From: JACPDH01 sp041671505
GTDB taxonomy: Bacteria > Acidobacteriota > Thermoanaerobaculia > Gp7-AA8
DNA: 64,000 nucleotides
Assembly: GCA_041671505.1 (NCBI GenBank)
Contig: JBAZBK010000017.1
Span: forward strand, 82,499-146,498
Direction: 5' to 3'
The position numbers and the translations under genes were made by a program. The notes beneath the pieces are model-generated. The model searched no databases. It had not been told where the DNA came from and saw only the letters and a program-made list of their open reading frames with translations. Shown piece after piece: positions 28,033 to 36,883 of the stretch. The number at the start of each line of letters is the position of its first letter. Positions within the stretch are counted from its first letter, which is position 1.

Positions 28033-28328
28033 CGAAGTCTCCTCGTTTCGTTTGCGACGGTGTGTCGTTGTTGTGTGCGAGCAACTTACGCACCTGCGGC
28101 GGAGGAGGTTTCTCAATTGCACCTAAACGCTTCATAAGAATTTCCTAAGACGCCGGGGAGCCGGACGGAAGGGGCCCGTTGCGCGATCGCGCTCACGTTT
28201 CGGGCGCCTAGCGCGGCAGGCTCGTCGCGGAATCGGGCACGAAGAGGCAGCGCTTCGCGACGCTCGCGGCTAGACTTGTCCGCACACCACGTACGGCCAC
28301 TCACGATGGTTTCAGGGGAGACGACTCG

Positions 28329-28937
28329 ATGAACCTCACTCTGCTGCTCGTCATCGCGATACCGGTGGCGGTCATCGGCGGCTCGGTGCTGCTGGCAATC
28401 GTCGCATCGAGATTCGCATCGCGCGCGCGCGCGCGCCGTGCGGAGAACTTCACCGCGCTCGCCGGCCGCCTCGGCGCAACAGTTACGAACGTGATGTTTC
28501 CCGCGATGAACGGGAACGTGCGTGGACGCGGGTTCCGGCTCGAGACGTCGTCCGTGCGGCGACTCAGGTTCAGCCACGCGAAGATCACGATGCCCGCGGC
28601 AACTCCGATTCGACTCGAGCTCTATGCGCAGACGTCGAAGATTGCCGCCTCGATGCTCTCCGACATCGAAACGGGCGACCGCAAGTTCGACGACGCGGCG
28701 ATCGTCCGCTCGGACCGAGGCGGCGCCGTGCCGGCGATCCTCGACTCCGGCATCCGCGCCCGACTGCTCGAGCTTGCGTCCCGCGAGTTCCAGTGGCGCC
28801 TCGTGGTGCACGAACGCGAAGCGCTCCTGGAATGGCAGGGTGACTTCGCCTCGGCGGAGATGTCGCAGCGCGCCGGCGCGTGGGTCGAGGTCGTCGCTCT
28901 CGTTGCGGAGGCCTGCGAGCGCGAGGCGTCGTCGTGA
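28329..28937 (+). CDS. Membrane-anchored hypothetical protein
   Basis: 202 residues with one N-terminal transmembrane helix (LLLVIAIPVAVIGGSVLLAIVA) and a basic stop-transfer (SRARARRAE). The rest is a soluble alpha/beta domain of about 165 residues without known motifs. Similar anchor-plus-domain proteins occur as uncharacterised families. GGGGAG 8 bases upstream supports the ATG. It converges on the signalling operon with 13 bases between stop codons. Confidence 0.6.
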   Translation: MNLTLLLVIAIPVAVIGGSVLLAIVASRFASRARARRAENFTALAGRLGATVTNVMFPAMNGNVRGRGFRLETSSVRRLRFSHAKITMPAATPIRLELYAQTSKIAASMLSDIETGDRKFDDAAIVRSDRGGAVPAILDSGIRARLLELASREFQWRLVVHEREALLEWQGDFASAEMSQRAGAWVEVVALVAEACEREASS

Positions 28938-28950
28938 CCGGCGCGAGGCC

Positions 28951-30279
28951 TCAGTGCGCCCGGCTCTTGCGGACTTCGTCGAAGTAACCGACGAGCTTGG
29001 GCGAGAGGAGCTGCTTGTCGAAGCGGAGCTTCGGGTTCAGCTTGAGCGCGGTCGCGAAGTCCGAGGTCGCCTTGTCGAGCATCGCGTCGTCGCTCCTGGT
29101 CATCGCCTCGGTGTAGCGGGCAATGCCGCGGATCGCGTACGCCTCGTCGGTGCCGCGCTTGCTTCCGATCAGCGTCGTCGTGATCGTCTCGCACTGCGTG
29201 AGCTGCCCCGACGAGAACGCTCGCCACGCGCTGCGAAGCTCGCGGCGAATCTCCTCGAGCGCCTGCGCCGACGTCGCGGCCGGCATCTCGACCGCTTCGG
29301 GCTGCGCCTTCGCCGCGCGCGCCATCGCGAGCTTCTGGAGGAGCGTTTCCTCGGCCATCGCCACCGACTGACCGACCTTCTGGACGTCGGCCGGCTCGGT
29401 CGCCGCGGCGACCGTTGCACTCCACTGTTCGGCCTGCGCTCGCGCGTTCTGCACGTAGCTCTGCAGCGCCTTATCGTTCTTGAAGCCTTCCTCGGCGTCG
29501 TTGAGCTTCCCGTCGAAGGCATCGAGCTTCACGCCGACCGCCATGCGCGCGTCGACGAGCTCCTTCCGCTTCTGCTCCTCGGCCAGCTTCGCCGGGTCGG
29601 ACTTCGTCGGAGTCACGGGAGGACGCGTCACCGGACGCTGCTGGGCAGCCTTTGCGCTCTTTGCGGCCGATTCGAAGAGCGCCTTCGCACGCTCTGCGCC
29701 TTCGGCGACTTCTTTGTACGCGGCCTGATCGGTCCCGGCCTTGTCGTACGCCTTGATCGCCTCGTCGAGCAGCTTTCTCCCCTTCTGGAAATCGTCCGTC
29801 CGGTCGCCGCCCGGGACCATCATCGCCTCGCCCTGCTTGATCGTCGCCTCGGTGATCGCGCTATCGGCGATCTTGCGCACGTCCGACGCCTCGCGCTGGG
29901 CGCGCCTGACCTTCTCTTCCTGAACTTTCGCCTTCCAGCTGTTGAGCTGCGCGAAGAACGAGGTGTTCCTGATCACGCCCTGCGCCTCGGAGGTCGTGAA
30001 CTCCCGCCCCGCTCCGTCGAAGTCGCCTAACTGGAAGAGCGCGATGCCGAGCCAGAAGTGCGGCACGTAAACGAACGATTTCTTTTTGAACACCGCGGGA
30101 TTCTGCTCGACCGGCTTCGCGGCGATCGCCCGTTGCATCAGGTCGCGCGTTGCAGCCCAGTCGCGTCGCTCGGCGGCCGCCTGTCCCTTCTCGTAAATGT
30201 CGCCCCAGCCTTCCTCGGCGGCGGACCCTGCAAAGGCAGCGAAAACGAGCAGCACGACCGCAAGAGCGCGCGATTTCAT
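28951..30279 (-). CDS. Secreted helical repeat protein of the kinase operon
   Basis: 442 residues from ATG 30279, which overlaps the kinase stop (ATGA). A signal peptide covers residues 1-21. The N-terminal region reads as TPR-like (YEKGQAAAERRDWAATRDLMQRAI, then FWLGIALFQLGDFDGAGREF). A long, charged, probably coiled-coil middle follows, then a C-terminal tetratricopeptide-like part ending KLNPKLRFDKQLLSPKLVGYFDEVRKSRAH. The ending resembles tails of periplasmic proteins found next to Ser/Thr kinases in Acidobacteriota and Myxococcota. It may be an extracytoplasmic partner or reporter of the kinase. No enzymatic motif is seen. Confidence 0.65.
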   Translation of the reverse strand: MKSRALAVVLLVFAAFAGSAAEEGWGDIYEKGQAAAERRDWAATRDLMQRAIAAKPVEQNPAVFKKKSFVYVPHFWLGIALFQLGDFDGAGREFTTSEAQGVIRNTSFFAQLNSWKAKVQEEKVRRAQREASDVRKIADSAITEATIKQGEAMMVPGGDRTDDFQKGRKLLDEAIKAYDKAGTDQAAYKEVAEGAERAKALFESAAKSAKAAQQRPVTRPPVTPTKSDPAKLAEEQKRKELVDARMAVGVKLDAFDGKLNDAEEGFKNDKALQSYVQNARAQAEQWSATVAAATEPADVQKVGQSVAMAEETLLQKLAMARAAKAQPEAVEMPAATSAQALEEIRRELRSAWRAFSSGQLTQCETITTTLIGSKRGTDEAYAIRGIARYTEAMTRSDDAMLDKATSDFATALKLNPKLRFDKQLLSPKLVGYFDEVRKSRAH

Positions 30280-32012
30280 TTCGCGCCTCCGAACTGGGGA
30301 TACTCGTCGGGACTCGTCTTGCGGAACTGGAACGTGACGAGCTCGACCTCGCCCGACGCGAGCTCGACCGTCTGCACGAGCGGCTTCCCGTCGGGGCCGT
30401 TCATCGTGAGCTCGTAGCGCCCCGGGGGGAGCTCGAGCGAGGCGGGGGTCACCAGCTTCTCCGCGAGCGTGATGGTCTGTCCGCTCGTGAGATTCTTCAC
30501 GCCGGCAAGCTCGCCCCACGGGTAGGCATGGAGGCCGACGCGCGCAGGCGCCACGACCGTCAACTCGCCCCCCGACGTTTCGGGCGCGGTAGCCGTGGCT
30601 GCGACCGGAGGAGGAGGCTCCTCCGACGTTCGTTGCGAAATCATCACGCCGACCACGACAAGCACGATCGCCAGCACGGCGCCGACGCCCCATACCACCA
30701 GCTTGCCTTTGCCCGTCCCGCCCGCCGCGGCCTCCGGCGGAGCCTCGAGCTCGATCGTCCCCTGGCGGGGCACCATCCGCTCGCCCGACATCACGGTGGG
30801 AATCAGCGCCTGGTTAGGCATCGTCGGAGTGAGCGCGGCGCGCCCGCCGCTCCGCGGGAGCGTCTGCTGCTGCGTCAATCGCTCGTAGGCCGCCTTCGAC
30901 TCCTCGTCGGACGGCATCGGCGTCTCTTCGGTGATCGGCTTCTTCCCCGCGCGCGTCGCCGTGTCCTGCATCGAGCCGGGGACGCCGCTCGAGAGCGCAC
31001 GCTCCGCGGTCGGCTCGTCGGTGTACGGCACCGCCGCGGGCACCCGCGCCACGTCGTCGAGCGACGGGATGATCTGTTCCAGCGCCCGCGCGAACTCCCG
31101 CGCCGTCGCGAATCGCTTCTCCCGGTCCTTCTCGAGCGCGCGGAAGATCATCGCCTCGAGCTCGGGAGTGATGTTCGTCTCCTCGTCGAGCTCGCGGAAG
31201 CTCCGCGGGCTCTCCGAGGCGTGCATCATCAGATAGCGGTGAGGCGTGTCGGCGACGAAGGGCGGCACGCCGGTGAGCATCTCGTACATCACGACGCCGT
31301 AGGAGTAGAGGTCGGCGCGCCCGTCGATCCGTTCCCCTTTCTTCAGCATCCCCAGGTGCTCGGGCGAGCAGTACTTCCACTTGCCGACGAACATCCCGGT
31401 CTTCGTCTTGTCCTCGGTGGTGTCGCCCCACTGCTTCGCGATACCGAGGTCGATGATCTTCACCCGCTCGTCACCATCCTCGTCGCGGGTGATCATCATG
31501 TTCTCGGGGCTGACGTCGCGATGGACGATGCCGACCTTGTGGATCGCGTCGAGCCCCATGAGCCCCTGGGCCGAGAGTCGGGCCGCATAGCGCGGCGAGA
31601 GGCTCCCTCGCGCGCGGATGATCTCCGCAAGGTTCGTTCCCTCGATGAACTCCCACACCATGTAGTAGGAGCCGTCGGCGAGGGTGGAAAAGTCGAAAAG
31701 AGTCGCGACGTTCGGGTGCTGGATTCGCGTCGCGAGGCGCGCCTCGCGGATGAAGCGCTCGTGCGCGTTCTCTTCGCCCGCGATCGCCGGTCGCATCAGC
31801 TTGATCACCCGGATCTGATTCAGGTGGATGTGGAGGACCTTGTAGACCTCGCCCATCCCGCCCACGCCGAGGCGCGAAATGATCTGGTACTTGCCGTCGA
31901 TCGGCTCCTCGAGGTGGCGGCGCAGAAAATCGGTGATCGGCTCCCCGCAGAACGGGCAGGCCTTGAACGTCGCTTCGATCGCCGACTTGCAGTTGATGCA
32001 GAAGAACGCCAC
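30276..32012 (-). CDS. Membrane Ser/Thr protein kinase with N-terminal zinc ribbon
   Basis: 578 residues, GTG start at 32012. Residues 5-22 form a zinc ribbon (CINC and CPFC). The kinase domain spans about 42-320: glycine loop GVGGMGEVY at 49-57, Lys71, HRDVSPEN with Asp166, and DLG at 188-190 in place of DFG. The Leu for Phe change is common in active bacterial Hanks-type kinases. A Pro/Ala-rich linker, one transmembrane helix near residue 440 and a small beta-rich periplasmic domain (LPPGRYELTMNGPDGKP, PEGA-like) complete it. The operon order is FHA-STAS protein, kinase, secreted helical protein. Confidence 0.9.
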   Translation of the reverse strand: MAFFCINCKSAIEATFKACPFCGEPITDFLRRHLEEPIDGKYQIISRLGVGGMGEVYKVLHIHLNQIRVIKLMRPAIAGEENAHERFIREARLATRIQHPNVATLFDFSTLADGSYYMVWEFIEGTNLAEIIRARGSLSPRYAARLSAQGLMGLDAIHKVGIVHRDVSPENMMITRDEDGDERVKIIDLGIAKQWGDTTEDKTKTGMFVGKWKYCSPEHLGMLKKGERIDGRADLYSYGVVMYEMLTGVPPFVADTPHRYLMMHASESPRSFRELDEETNITPELEAMIFRALEKDREKRFATAREFARALEQIIPSLDDVARVPAAVPYTDEPTAERALSSGVPGSMQDTATRAGKKPITEETPMPSDEESKAAYERLTQQQTLPRSGGRAALTPTMPNQALIPTVMSGERMVPRQGTIELEAPPEAAAGGTGKGKLVVWGVGAVLAIVLVVVGVMISQRTSEEPPPPVAATATAPETSGGELTVVAPARVGLHAYPWGELAGVKNLTSGQTITLAEKLVTPASLELPPGRYELTMNGPDGKPLVQTVELASGEVELVTFQFRKTSPDEYPQFGGAK

Positions 32013-32023
32013 GCGTCGTTTCG

Positions 32024-33151
32024 TCAGCCCAGCAGGCGCCGGACCGCGGTCTCCTCCGTCCTCGAGATGTAATTCGTCAGCAAGTGTCTGAGCTCCGAGT
32101 ACGAGAGCAGGTCCGCGATCCTCGGTGTGACACGGATCAGCTGCACCCTCACTCCTATCCCGTCAGCCTCGGAAATCATCCTCCCCAGTGATGCGAGCCC
32201 TTCACGATCGATCCCGATCAGGTAACCGAGATCGATCAGCAGAAGCCGCGCCGAGCGAAGCTCCCGCCGCAGCTGTTCTTCGAACTTCTGGAACGTCTTC
32301 ACGCCGAGAAATCCGATCACGTCGACCGCGGCCACGCGCGGATTGAAACAGCCGCGCGGTGATACTGCAAGGTCGAAGTTGGGCGACGCCTCGCCCGGCA
32401 TCGTCGGCGCCCTCCCCGCCGGCTGCGTCGCCGGACAGAGAAAGACGACCTCTTCGTCGCAGATCCGGATCACGTCGCCGTCGCGGAGCGTCACGCTGTC
32501 GCCGAACGAGAGCTCGTGCTCGTTCACCTGCAACGGGTTCTTCTGCGAGAGGCGCCGGATCACGTAACTCGACGCGCCCGAGGTGATGAGCGCGTGCTGC
32601 CTCGAGATGTCGGGCGCCGCGAGGCGCAGATCGCACTCGGGGGCGCGGCCGACGAGCGCCCGCCCGCGGAAGACCAGCGATCGAAGCTCGCCCGCCTGTG
32701 AGATTGCCCTCAGCTCCGCGGCGGGAAGCTCGACGGGTGCCGCCTGCACGCTCTGATGCTCGGCCGTCTCCTGCACCGTCTCGTCCAGAGCCAGCGGCCG
32801 GTCGACCGCGGTCCTCGCGAACAGGTCGATGCCGGGCGAAGCCAGCTGTTCCGTTCCGCTTCGCACCACTGGAATCAGCGTGATGTGGTAGCCCGCGACA
32901 CGAAGCACTGTTTCGCGCTCGAAGCGAAGCGTCGAGATGCGGCCCCCTTCCCAGAAGGTGCCGTTCGAGCTCTGGTCGAACACGCGAAACCCCTGGTCGG
33001 GATCGTTCCTGACGACGAGATGCCTCGACGACACCTGCGCGTCGTCGATGACGACGTCGTTCTCCGGGAGGCGCCCGATCGAAATCGTCGTGCGCGAAAA
33101 GAGGCGGTCGTCGAGCACCTTGCCGTCGCGCTCGACGACGATGCGAAGCAT
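32024..33151 (-). CDS. Tandem FHA domain protein with C-terminal STAS-like domain
   Basis: 375 residues from ATG 33151, with GAGGT 4-5 bases upstream; ATG 33181 and GTG 33196 are in-frame alternatives. The first FHA domain (about 1-90) has SIGRLPENDVVIDD, SSRH and NGTF. The second (about 165-240) has LVGRAPECDLRL and ISRQHALI. The C-terminal 110 residues form a STAS-like fold with LLLIDLGYLIGIDREGLASLGRM. FHA domains bind phosphothreonine, so this is the probable target or scaffold of the kinase encoded 11 bases downstream. Confidence 0.85.
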   Translation of the reverse strand: MLRIVVERDGKVLDDRLFSRTTISIGRLPENDVVIDDAQVSSRHLVVRNDPDQGFRVFDQSSNGTFWEGGRISTLRFERETVLRVAGYHITLIPVVRSGTEQLASPGIDLFARTAVDRPLALDETVQETAEHQSVQAAPVELPAAELRAISQAGELRSLVFRGRALVGRAPECDLRLAAPDISRQHALITSGASSYVIRRLSQKNPLQVNEHELSFGDSVTLRDGDVIRICDEEVVFLCPATQPAGRAPTMPGEASPNFDLAVSPRGCFNPRVAAVDVIGFLGVKTFQKFEEQLRRELRSARLLLIDLGYLIGIDREGLASLGRMISEADGIGVRVQLIRVTPRIADLLSYSELRHLLTNYISRTEETAVRRLLG

Positions 33152-33248
33152 GGGGACCTCGACTCTCACGGGAGTGGGCATGACGGTAATACTCACGATT
33201 CTACCCGCGCGGCCGCAATTCGTGGTGTTCGTGGTGGAAGCGCCTCTC

Positions 33249-33352
33249 GTGGCGGAGGCGTCCCCGCCTCCGCGGCGGCGCGCCAGCGCTGCATGCCCTC
33301 GACGACAGTGCCGCTACCGCGCGGCACCGCAACGGCGGGAGGCCGTCGCCAC
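33249..33352. repeat. Diverged REP-like palindrome, GTGGCG family
   Basis: GTGGCGGAGGCGTCCCCGCC at the left and the complement of GTGGCGACGGCCTCCCGCC at the right. The outer GTGGCG...CGCCAC ends and the GGC-NTCC-NGCC inner pattern match the two better copies, but the stem bases have changed together, as expected of a family diverging under structural constraint. It fills most of the 274-base gap between the FHA and OLD genes. Confidence 0.55.
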
Positions 33353-33413
33353 TACGGCATGCGGACCTGCGCCTCGAGGAGGAATGCAGGCCCTGATCGC
33401 CCCTCCGTAACGC

Positions 33414-33419
33414 TATGAT
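33414..33419 (+). promoter_or_regulatory. Putative -10 box TATGAT, leaderless OLD start
   Basis: TATGAT is followed by 6 bases and the GTG at 33426. No ribosome site and no nearer start codon in frame exist. Confidence 0.45.
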
Positions 33420-33425
33420 CTCGTC

Positions 33426-35174
33426 GTGCAGCTCCGGCGGGTGGAGATCGAGCGGTTTCGCGCGTTCGACCGGATCGCGGTCGATTTCGACCACACGACC
33501 GTCCTGATCGGCGAGAACGGCAGCGGCAAGACGAGCGTCTTCGACGCGCTGCTGATCTGCCTCGGGCACGGCCGCGCGGAGAGCAATTCCTTCGTATTCG
33601 ACGAGGACGACTTCCACCGCAACGAAGGTTCGAGCGTCGAGCCGATCAGAATCCGCCTAACGATCGGGGAGAGCTCCAGCGGGCGCTGGGACCAGCCTCA
33701 CGCCACGGCCCTCCGCCCCGCCATCGCCACGAGGCGCGACGGGAGCCGCGTGATCGAGCTCGAAGTCACCGCGCGCCTCGCGGCCTCCGGCGCGATCGAG
33801 AGCGGCTGGTCCTTCCGGGGCGACGACGGCCAACCGATCGCGGCCGCACGCTCTCCCGAGCTGCTGCGACGGCTCCGCGAGCTCGTCCCGGTCGTCACGC
33901 TTCGCAATAATCTGACGTACCTGTTTCCCGACTCGTCCGTCAACGCAGCGAGCGGTGGATCGGGCGCGCTCGAGAGGACAATCGAGGCGCACTACGGACG
34001 CCTGACCGAGACCGACGCGCTTCCCGCCGGCTCGCACGCGAGGAAGCGTCTCGACGACGCCCTCGGCGTCGCGCGCGACGCGGCGCAACGAATCATGGCG
34101 CCCGCCCCCGCCGCCGAGCGGCGGAGGGAGAAGCGTTTCACGGAGGAAGGACTCCGGATCCCGGTGAGCGTGTGGCAGCGCGGACGGCCCGGGTCGGCGG
34201 CACAGAGGCTCGGCGCGCTCATCCTGATCGGAGCGATCTTCGACTCGGGAGTGCGCGGCGTCGTCGATCCCCATGCGAGCCCGGTCCTGCTGGTGGAAGA
34301 CCCCGAGTCGCACCTGCATCCGACGACGCTCGCGTCGCTCTGGGGCCTTTTCGAGTCGATGCGCTTCCAGCGGATTCTCACGACGAACTCGAGCGAGCTG
34401 CTCCGCGTCGTGCCGCTCCATTCGATTCGGCGGCTGGTGCGGCAGGAGGAGCGCGTCGTCGTCCACTCGGTCGCGCCCGACGCGCTCACCATCGAACAGC
34501 TCCGTCGCGTCCGCTATCACGTCCGCGCGCGCCGCGGCCTGGCCTTCTTTGGGCGCGCGTGGCTGCTCGTCGAGGGCGAGACGGAGTTCTGGCTCCTTCC
34601 CGAGCTCGCACACCTCTGCGGCTACGACTTCGGAACCGAGGGGATCGCAACCGTCGAATTCGCGCAGTGCGGAATCACCCCGCTCGTCAGGCTCGCGCAG
34701 GCTCTCGGAATCGAGTGGCACGTTCTCGCCGACGGCGACCGGGCCGGCCGCGTCTACGCGAACACGACGTTAGGCCTCACGCGCCACGAGCCCGACGAGG
34801 AACGCCTCACGCAGCTCGCCGAATACGACATCGAGAACTGCCTCTGGAACCACGGCTACGCCGACGTGTACCGGCAGATCGCAGGCTCATCACGGGCCGC
34901 CTGGGAACGGCCCGGCACGGTGATCGACCGCGCGATCAGGAAGAGCTCGAAGCCTTTCCTCGCGATCGCCGTGATCGAGGCGATGGCGCGCGAAGGCTCG
35001 CCCGGCGTACCCGAGCCGCTCCGGAAAGTCGTCGAGCACCTCGTGACGCTCGCACGGAGAACCTCCGAGCCGAGGCGGGAGCCGAAGAAGAGGAAGCGGA
35101 AGCAGCGGGAGCGGCGCGTCGGACCCGACCTCGATCGCGGATTCGTGCCGCCGTCGCCGGAGGGCAGCCGGTGA
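33426..35174 (+). CDS. OLD-family ATP-dependent endonuclease (YbjD-like)
   Basis: 582 residues, GTG start. The N-terminal ABC-type ATPase has Walker A GENGSGKT at 29-36 and Walker B LLVEDPESHLHP at 288-299. The C-terminal TOPRIM nuclease has its catalytic glutamate in LLVEGETEFW (Glu383) and the acidic pair DGD (Asp436, Asp438). A lysine/arginine-rich tail (about 545-570) may bind DNA. The layout matches single-gene OLD nucleases such as YbjD. No GajB helicase, reverse transcriptase or other partner adjoins it, so a solitary defence or repair nuclease is the best reading. Confidence 0.85.
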   Translation: MQLRRVEIERFRAFDRIAVDFDHTTVLIGENGSGKTSVFDALLICLGHGRAESNSFVFDEDDFHRNEGSSVEPIRIRLTIGESSSGRWDQPHATALRPAIATRRDGSRVIELEVTARLAASGAIESGWSFRGDDGQPIAAARSPELLRRLRELVPVVTLRNNLTYLFPDSSVNAASGGSGALERTIEAHYGRLTETDALPAGSHARKRLDDALGVARDAAQRIMAPAPAAERRREKRFTEEGLRIPVSVWQRGRPGSAAQRLGALILIGAIFDSGVRGVVDPHASPVLLVEDPESHLHPTTLASLWGLFESMRFQRILTTNSSELLRVVPLHSIRRLVRQEERVVVHSVAPDALTIEQLRRVRYHVRARRGLAFFGRAWLLVEGETEFWLLPELAHLCGYDFGTEGIATVEFAQCGITPLVRLAQALGIEWHVLADGDRAGRVYANTTLGLTRHEPDEERLTQLAEYDIENCLWNHGYADVYRQIAGSSRAAWERPGTVIDRAIRKSSKPFLAIAVIEAMAREGSPGVPEPLRKVVEHLVTLARRTSEPRREPKKRKRKQRERRVGPDLDRGFVPPSPEGSR

Positions 35175-35202
35175 GGGACGGCAGTGAGGACCGCGAGCGG
35201 CT

Positions 35203-35320
35203 GAGAACCGAAATGAAGAATGTCGAATGAAGAATGAGGAATGAAGAATTGTCCGGGCGGCTCGGCCGAACGCTTTCTTCATTCTCCATTCTTCATTCGA
35301 CATTCTTCATTTCGGTTCTC
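35203..35320. repeat. Heptad-repeat palindrome, GAATGAA family, copy 1
   Basis: Left arm: GAGAACCGAAAT then tandem 7-mers of the type GAATGAA, GAATGTC, GAATGAA, GAATGAG. The right arm is the inverted complement ending TTCGGTTCTC. The elements meet around a 40-base centre. It lies just after the OLD gene. A second copy is at 43669-43791. Confidence 0.85.
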
Positions 35321-35367
35321 GACTCCGCATTCCGGTTGCCTCACAAGCTCCGCTCGCGCCGAATGAA

Positions 35368-36651
35368 CTACTCCAGCGACCCCTGCCCGGTCGAGCCGAG
35401 CACGCTTCCCCATAGCCAGCTCTTCGGATCGATCTTCTGTCGTCGCGTCACCGCCGCGTCGATCGGCACGTGCGTGTACTCGCCGTGCCACGAGCTGATC
35501 ACGACGTTCGTCTTTCCCGCCATCGCCGCGTGCACCGCGTTCTGCCCGAGCAGCATGCAGAACGCCGCGTCGCTCGCCTCCGCCGGAAGCGAGCGGATCG
35601 TGTAGCTCGGGTCGATGTACTTCAGGTTCAGCTCGATCTGCTTCTTCGCGAAGTGCTCCCGGATTCTGTCGCGAAGGAAGGTGCCGATGTCGCCGAGCTT
35701 CCGGTTGCCCGACGCGTCGGTGCCGCCCGCCGCCTCGAGCAGATCCTGTCCCGCCCCTTCGGCCACCACGATCACCGCATGCCCGCGGTGATCGAGCCGC
35801 TTCTCGAGCGAATCGACGAGCACTTCGAGGCGGAACTTCTCCTCGGGAATCAGGCAGTAGTTCGGGTCGCCGCTGGAGAGCGTCGCGTAGGCGGCGATGA
35901 AACCCGACTCGCGCCCCATCAGCTTCACGAGCCCGACGCCGTTTCGCGCGCCGGTCGCCTCGACATGCGCCGATGCGATCACTCGCCTCGCCTCGGACGA
36001 CGCGGTCACGAAACCGAATGACCGCTCGACGAAGAGAATGTCGTTGTCGATCGTCTTGGGAATTCCGACGACCGCCACCTCGTGCCCGCGCCGCCTGGCT
36101 TCCTCGGCGATCGCGCGCGCGCCCTTGAGCGTTCCGTCTCCCCCGACGGTGAAGAGGACGTTCACCTTCAGCCTAACGAGCGTCTCGACGATCTCTTTGG
36201 TGTCCTGCGGCCCGCGCGACGACTTGAGGATCGATCCGCCACGCCCGCGGATTCCCGAAACGGCCTCGGGATCGAGCTCGAGCGGCTCGTGCCAGTACCG
36301 CCCGACGAGCCCCTCGAATCCGTACTGGAACCCGAGGATCTCGCGAACTCCGTAGTGGTGATAGAGACTCAGCACGATCGCACGGATCACGTCGTTGAGG
36401 CCGGGGCAGAGACCGCCACACGTCACGATTCCTGCCTTCACCTGTCGCGGATCGAAGTAGATCCGCGATCGCGCGCCGGCCCGTTCGAAGGTCGGCGGCT
36501 GCTTCCCGGCCTCCAGGTACGACATGACGTCACGAAGCTCGGCGTGATAGAGGATCCGGTCGTCCTCGCGAATGAATCCGTAGTCGGCAAGCGGCGAAAC
36601 GTGACGCGACTCGCCGAGCTGGCTGATCTCGAAGCTCGGAAGCTGTTCCAT
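35368..36651 (-). CDS. pfkA: 6-phosphofructokinase, ATP-type motif (plant/trypanosome-like long form)
   Basis: 427 residues. The phosphoryl-donor loop is GGDGT at 170-174, with glycine at the position that is Asp in PPi-dependent enzymes. PKTIDND at 198-204 carries the lysine typical of the long clade. An N-terminal extension of about 70 residues (ADYGFIREDDRILYH and FERAGARSRIYFDP) is typical of that clade, which includes ATP-dependent trypanosomal and plant enzymes. It should convert fructose 6-phosphate to the 1,6-bisphosphate with ATP. TACAAT 6 bases before the ATG predicts a leaderless mRNA. Confidence 0.88.
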   Translation of the reverse strand: MEQLPSFEISQLGESRHVSPLADYGFIREDDRILYHAELRDVMSYLEAGKQPPTFERAGARSRIYFDPRQVKAGIVTCGGLCPGLNDVIRAIVLSLYHHYGVREILGFQYGFEGLVGRYWHEPLELDPEAVSGIRGRGGSILKSSRGPQDTKEIVETLVRLKVNVLFTVGGDGTLKGARAIAEEARRRGHEVAVVGIPKTIDNDILFVERSFGFVTASSEARRVIASAHVEATGARNGVGLVKLMGRESGFIAAYATLSSGDPNYCLIPEEKFRLEVLVDSLEKRLDHRGHAVIVVAEGAGQDLLEAAGGTDASGNRKLGDIGTFLRDRIREHFAKKQIELNLKYIDPSYTIRSLPAEASDAAFCMLLGQNAVHAAMAGKTNVVISSWHGEYTHVPIDAAVTRRQKIDPKSWLWGSVLGSTGQGSLE

Positions 36652-36657
36652 ACAGGA

Positions 36658-36663
36658 ATTGTA
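36658..36663 (-). promoter_or_regulatory. Putative -10 box TACAAT, leaderless pfkA start
   Basis: TACAAT, then 6 bases, then ATG 36651. No ribosome site and no clear -35. Confidence 0.45.
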
Positions 36664-36883
36664 GTCACCTGCGGCGCACGGCGCCGGTGAACTGTGTCAC
36701 AGGGCGAACGGTTCGCATCGGTGCGCCGCTGACGGCGCGATCGCACCGAGCGCGCGGGACACTCGGACGTCGCGCGGTTCGCGCAACTCCAATCCGATGT
36801 GCCGCTTGGTTCCGCATTCGTCCACTGCGACAGGCTACTAGCAGTCGGGCGCAGCGCGGGAGTATGCTGCTCGCACAACCAAA

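Noticed and set aside
28033..28135. Possible leader peptide starting MKRLGAIEKPPPP upstream of the cytochrome gene
   Set aside because: The frame simply continues out of phase through the cytochrome gene, there is no ribosome site, and the composition is typical of a shadow frame.
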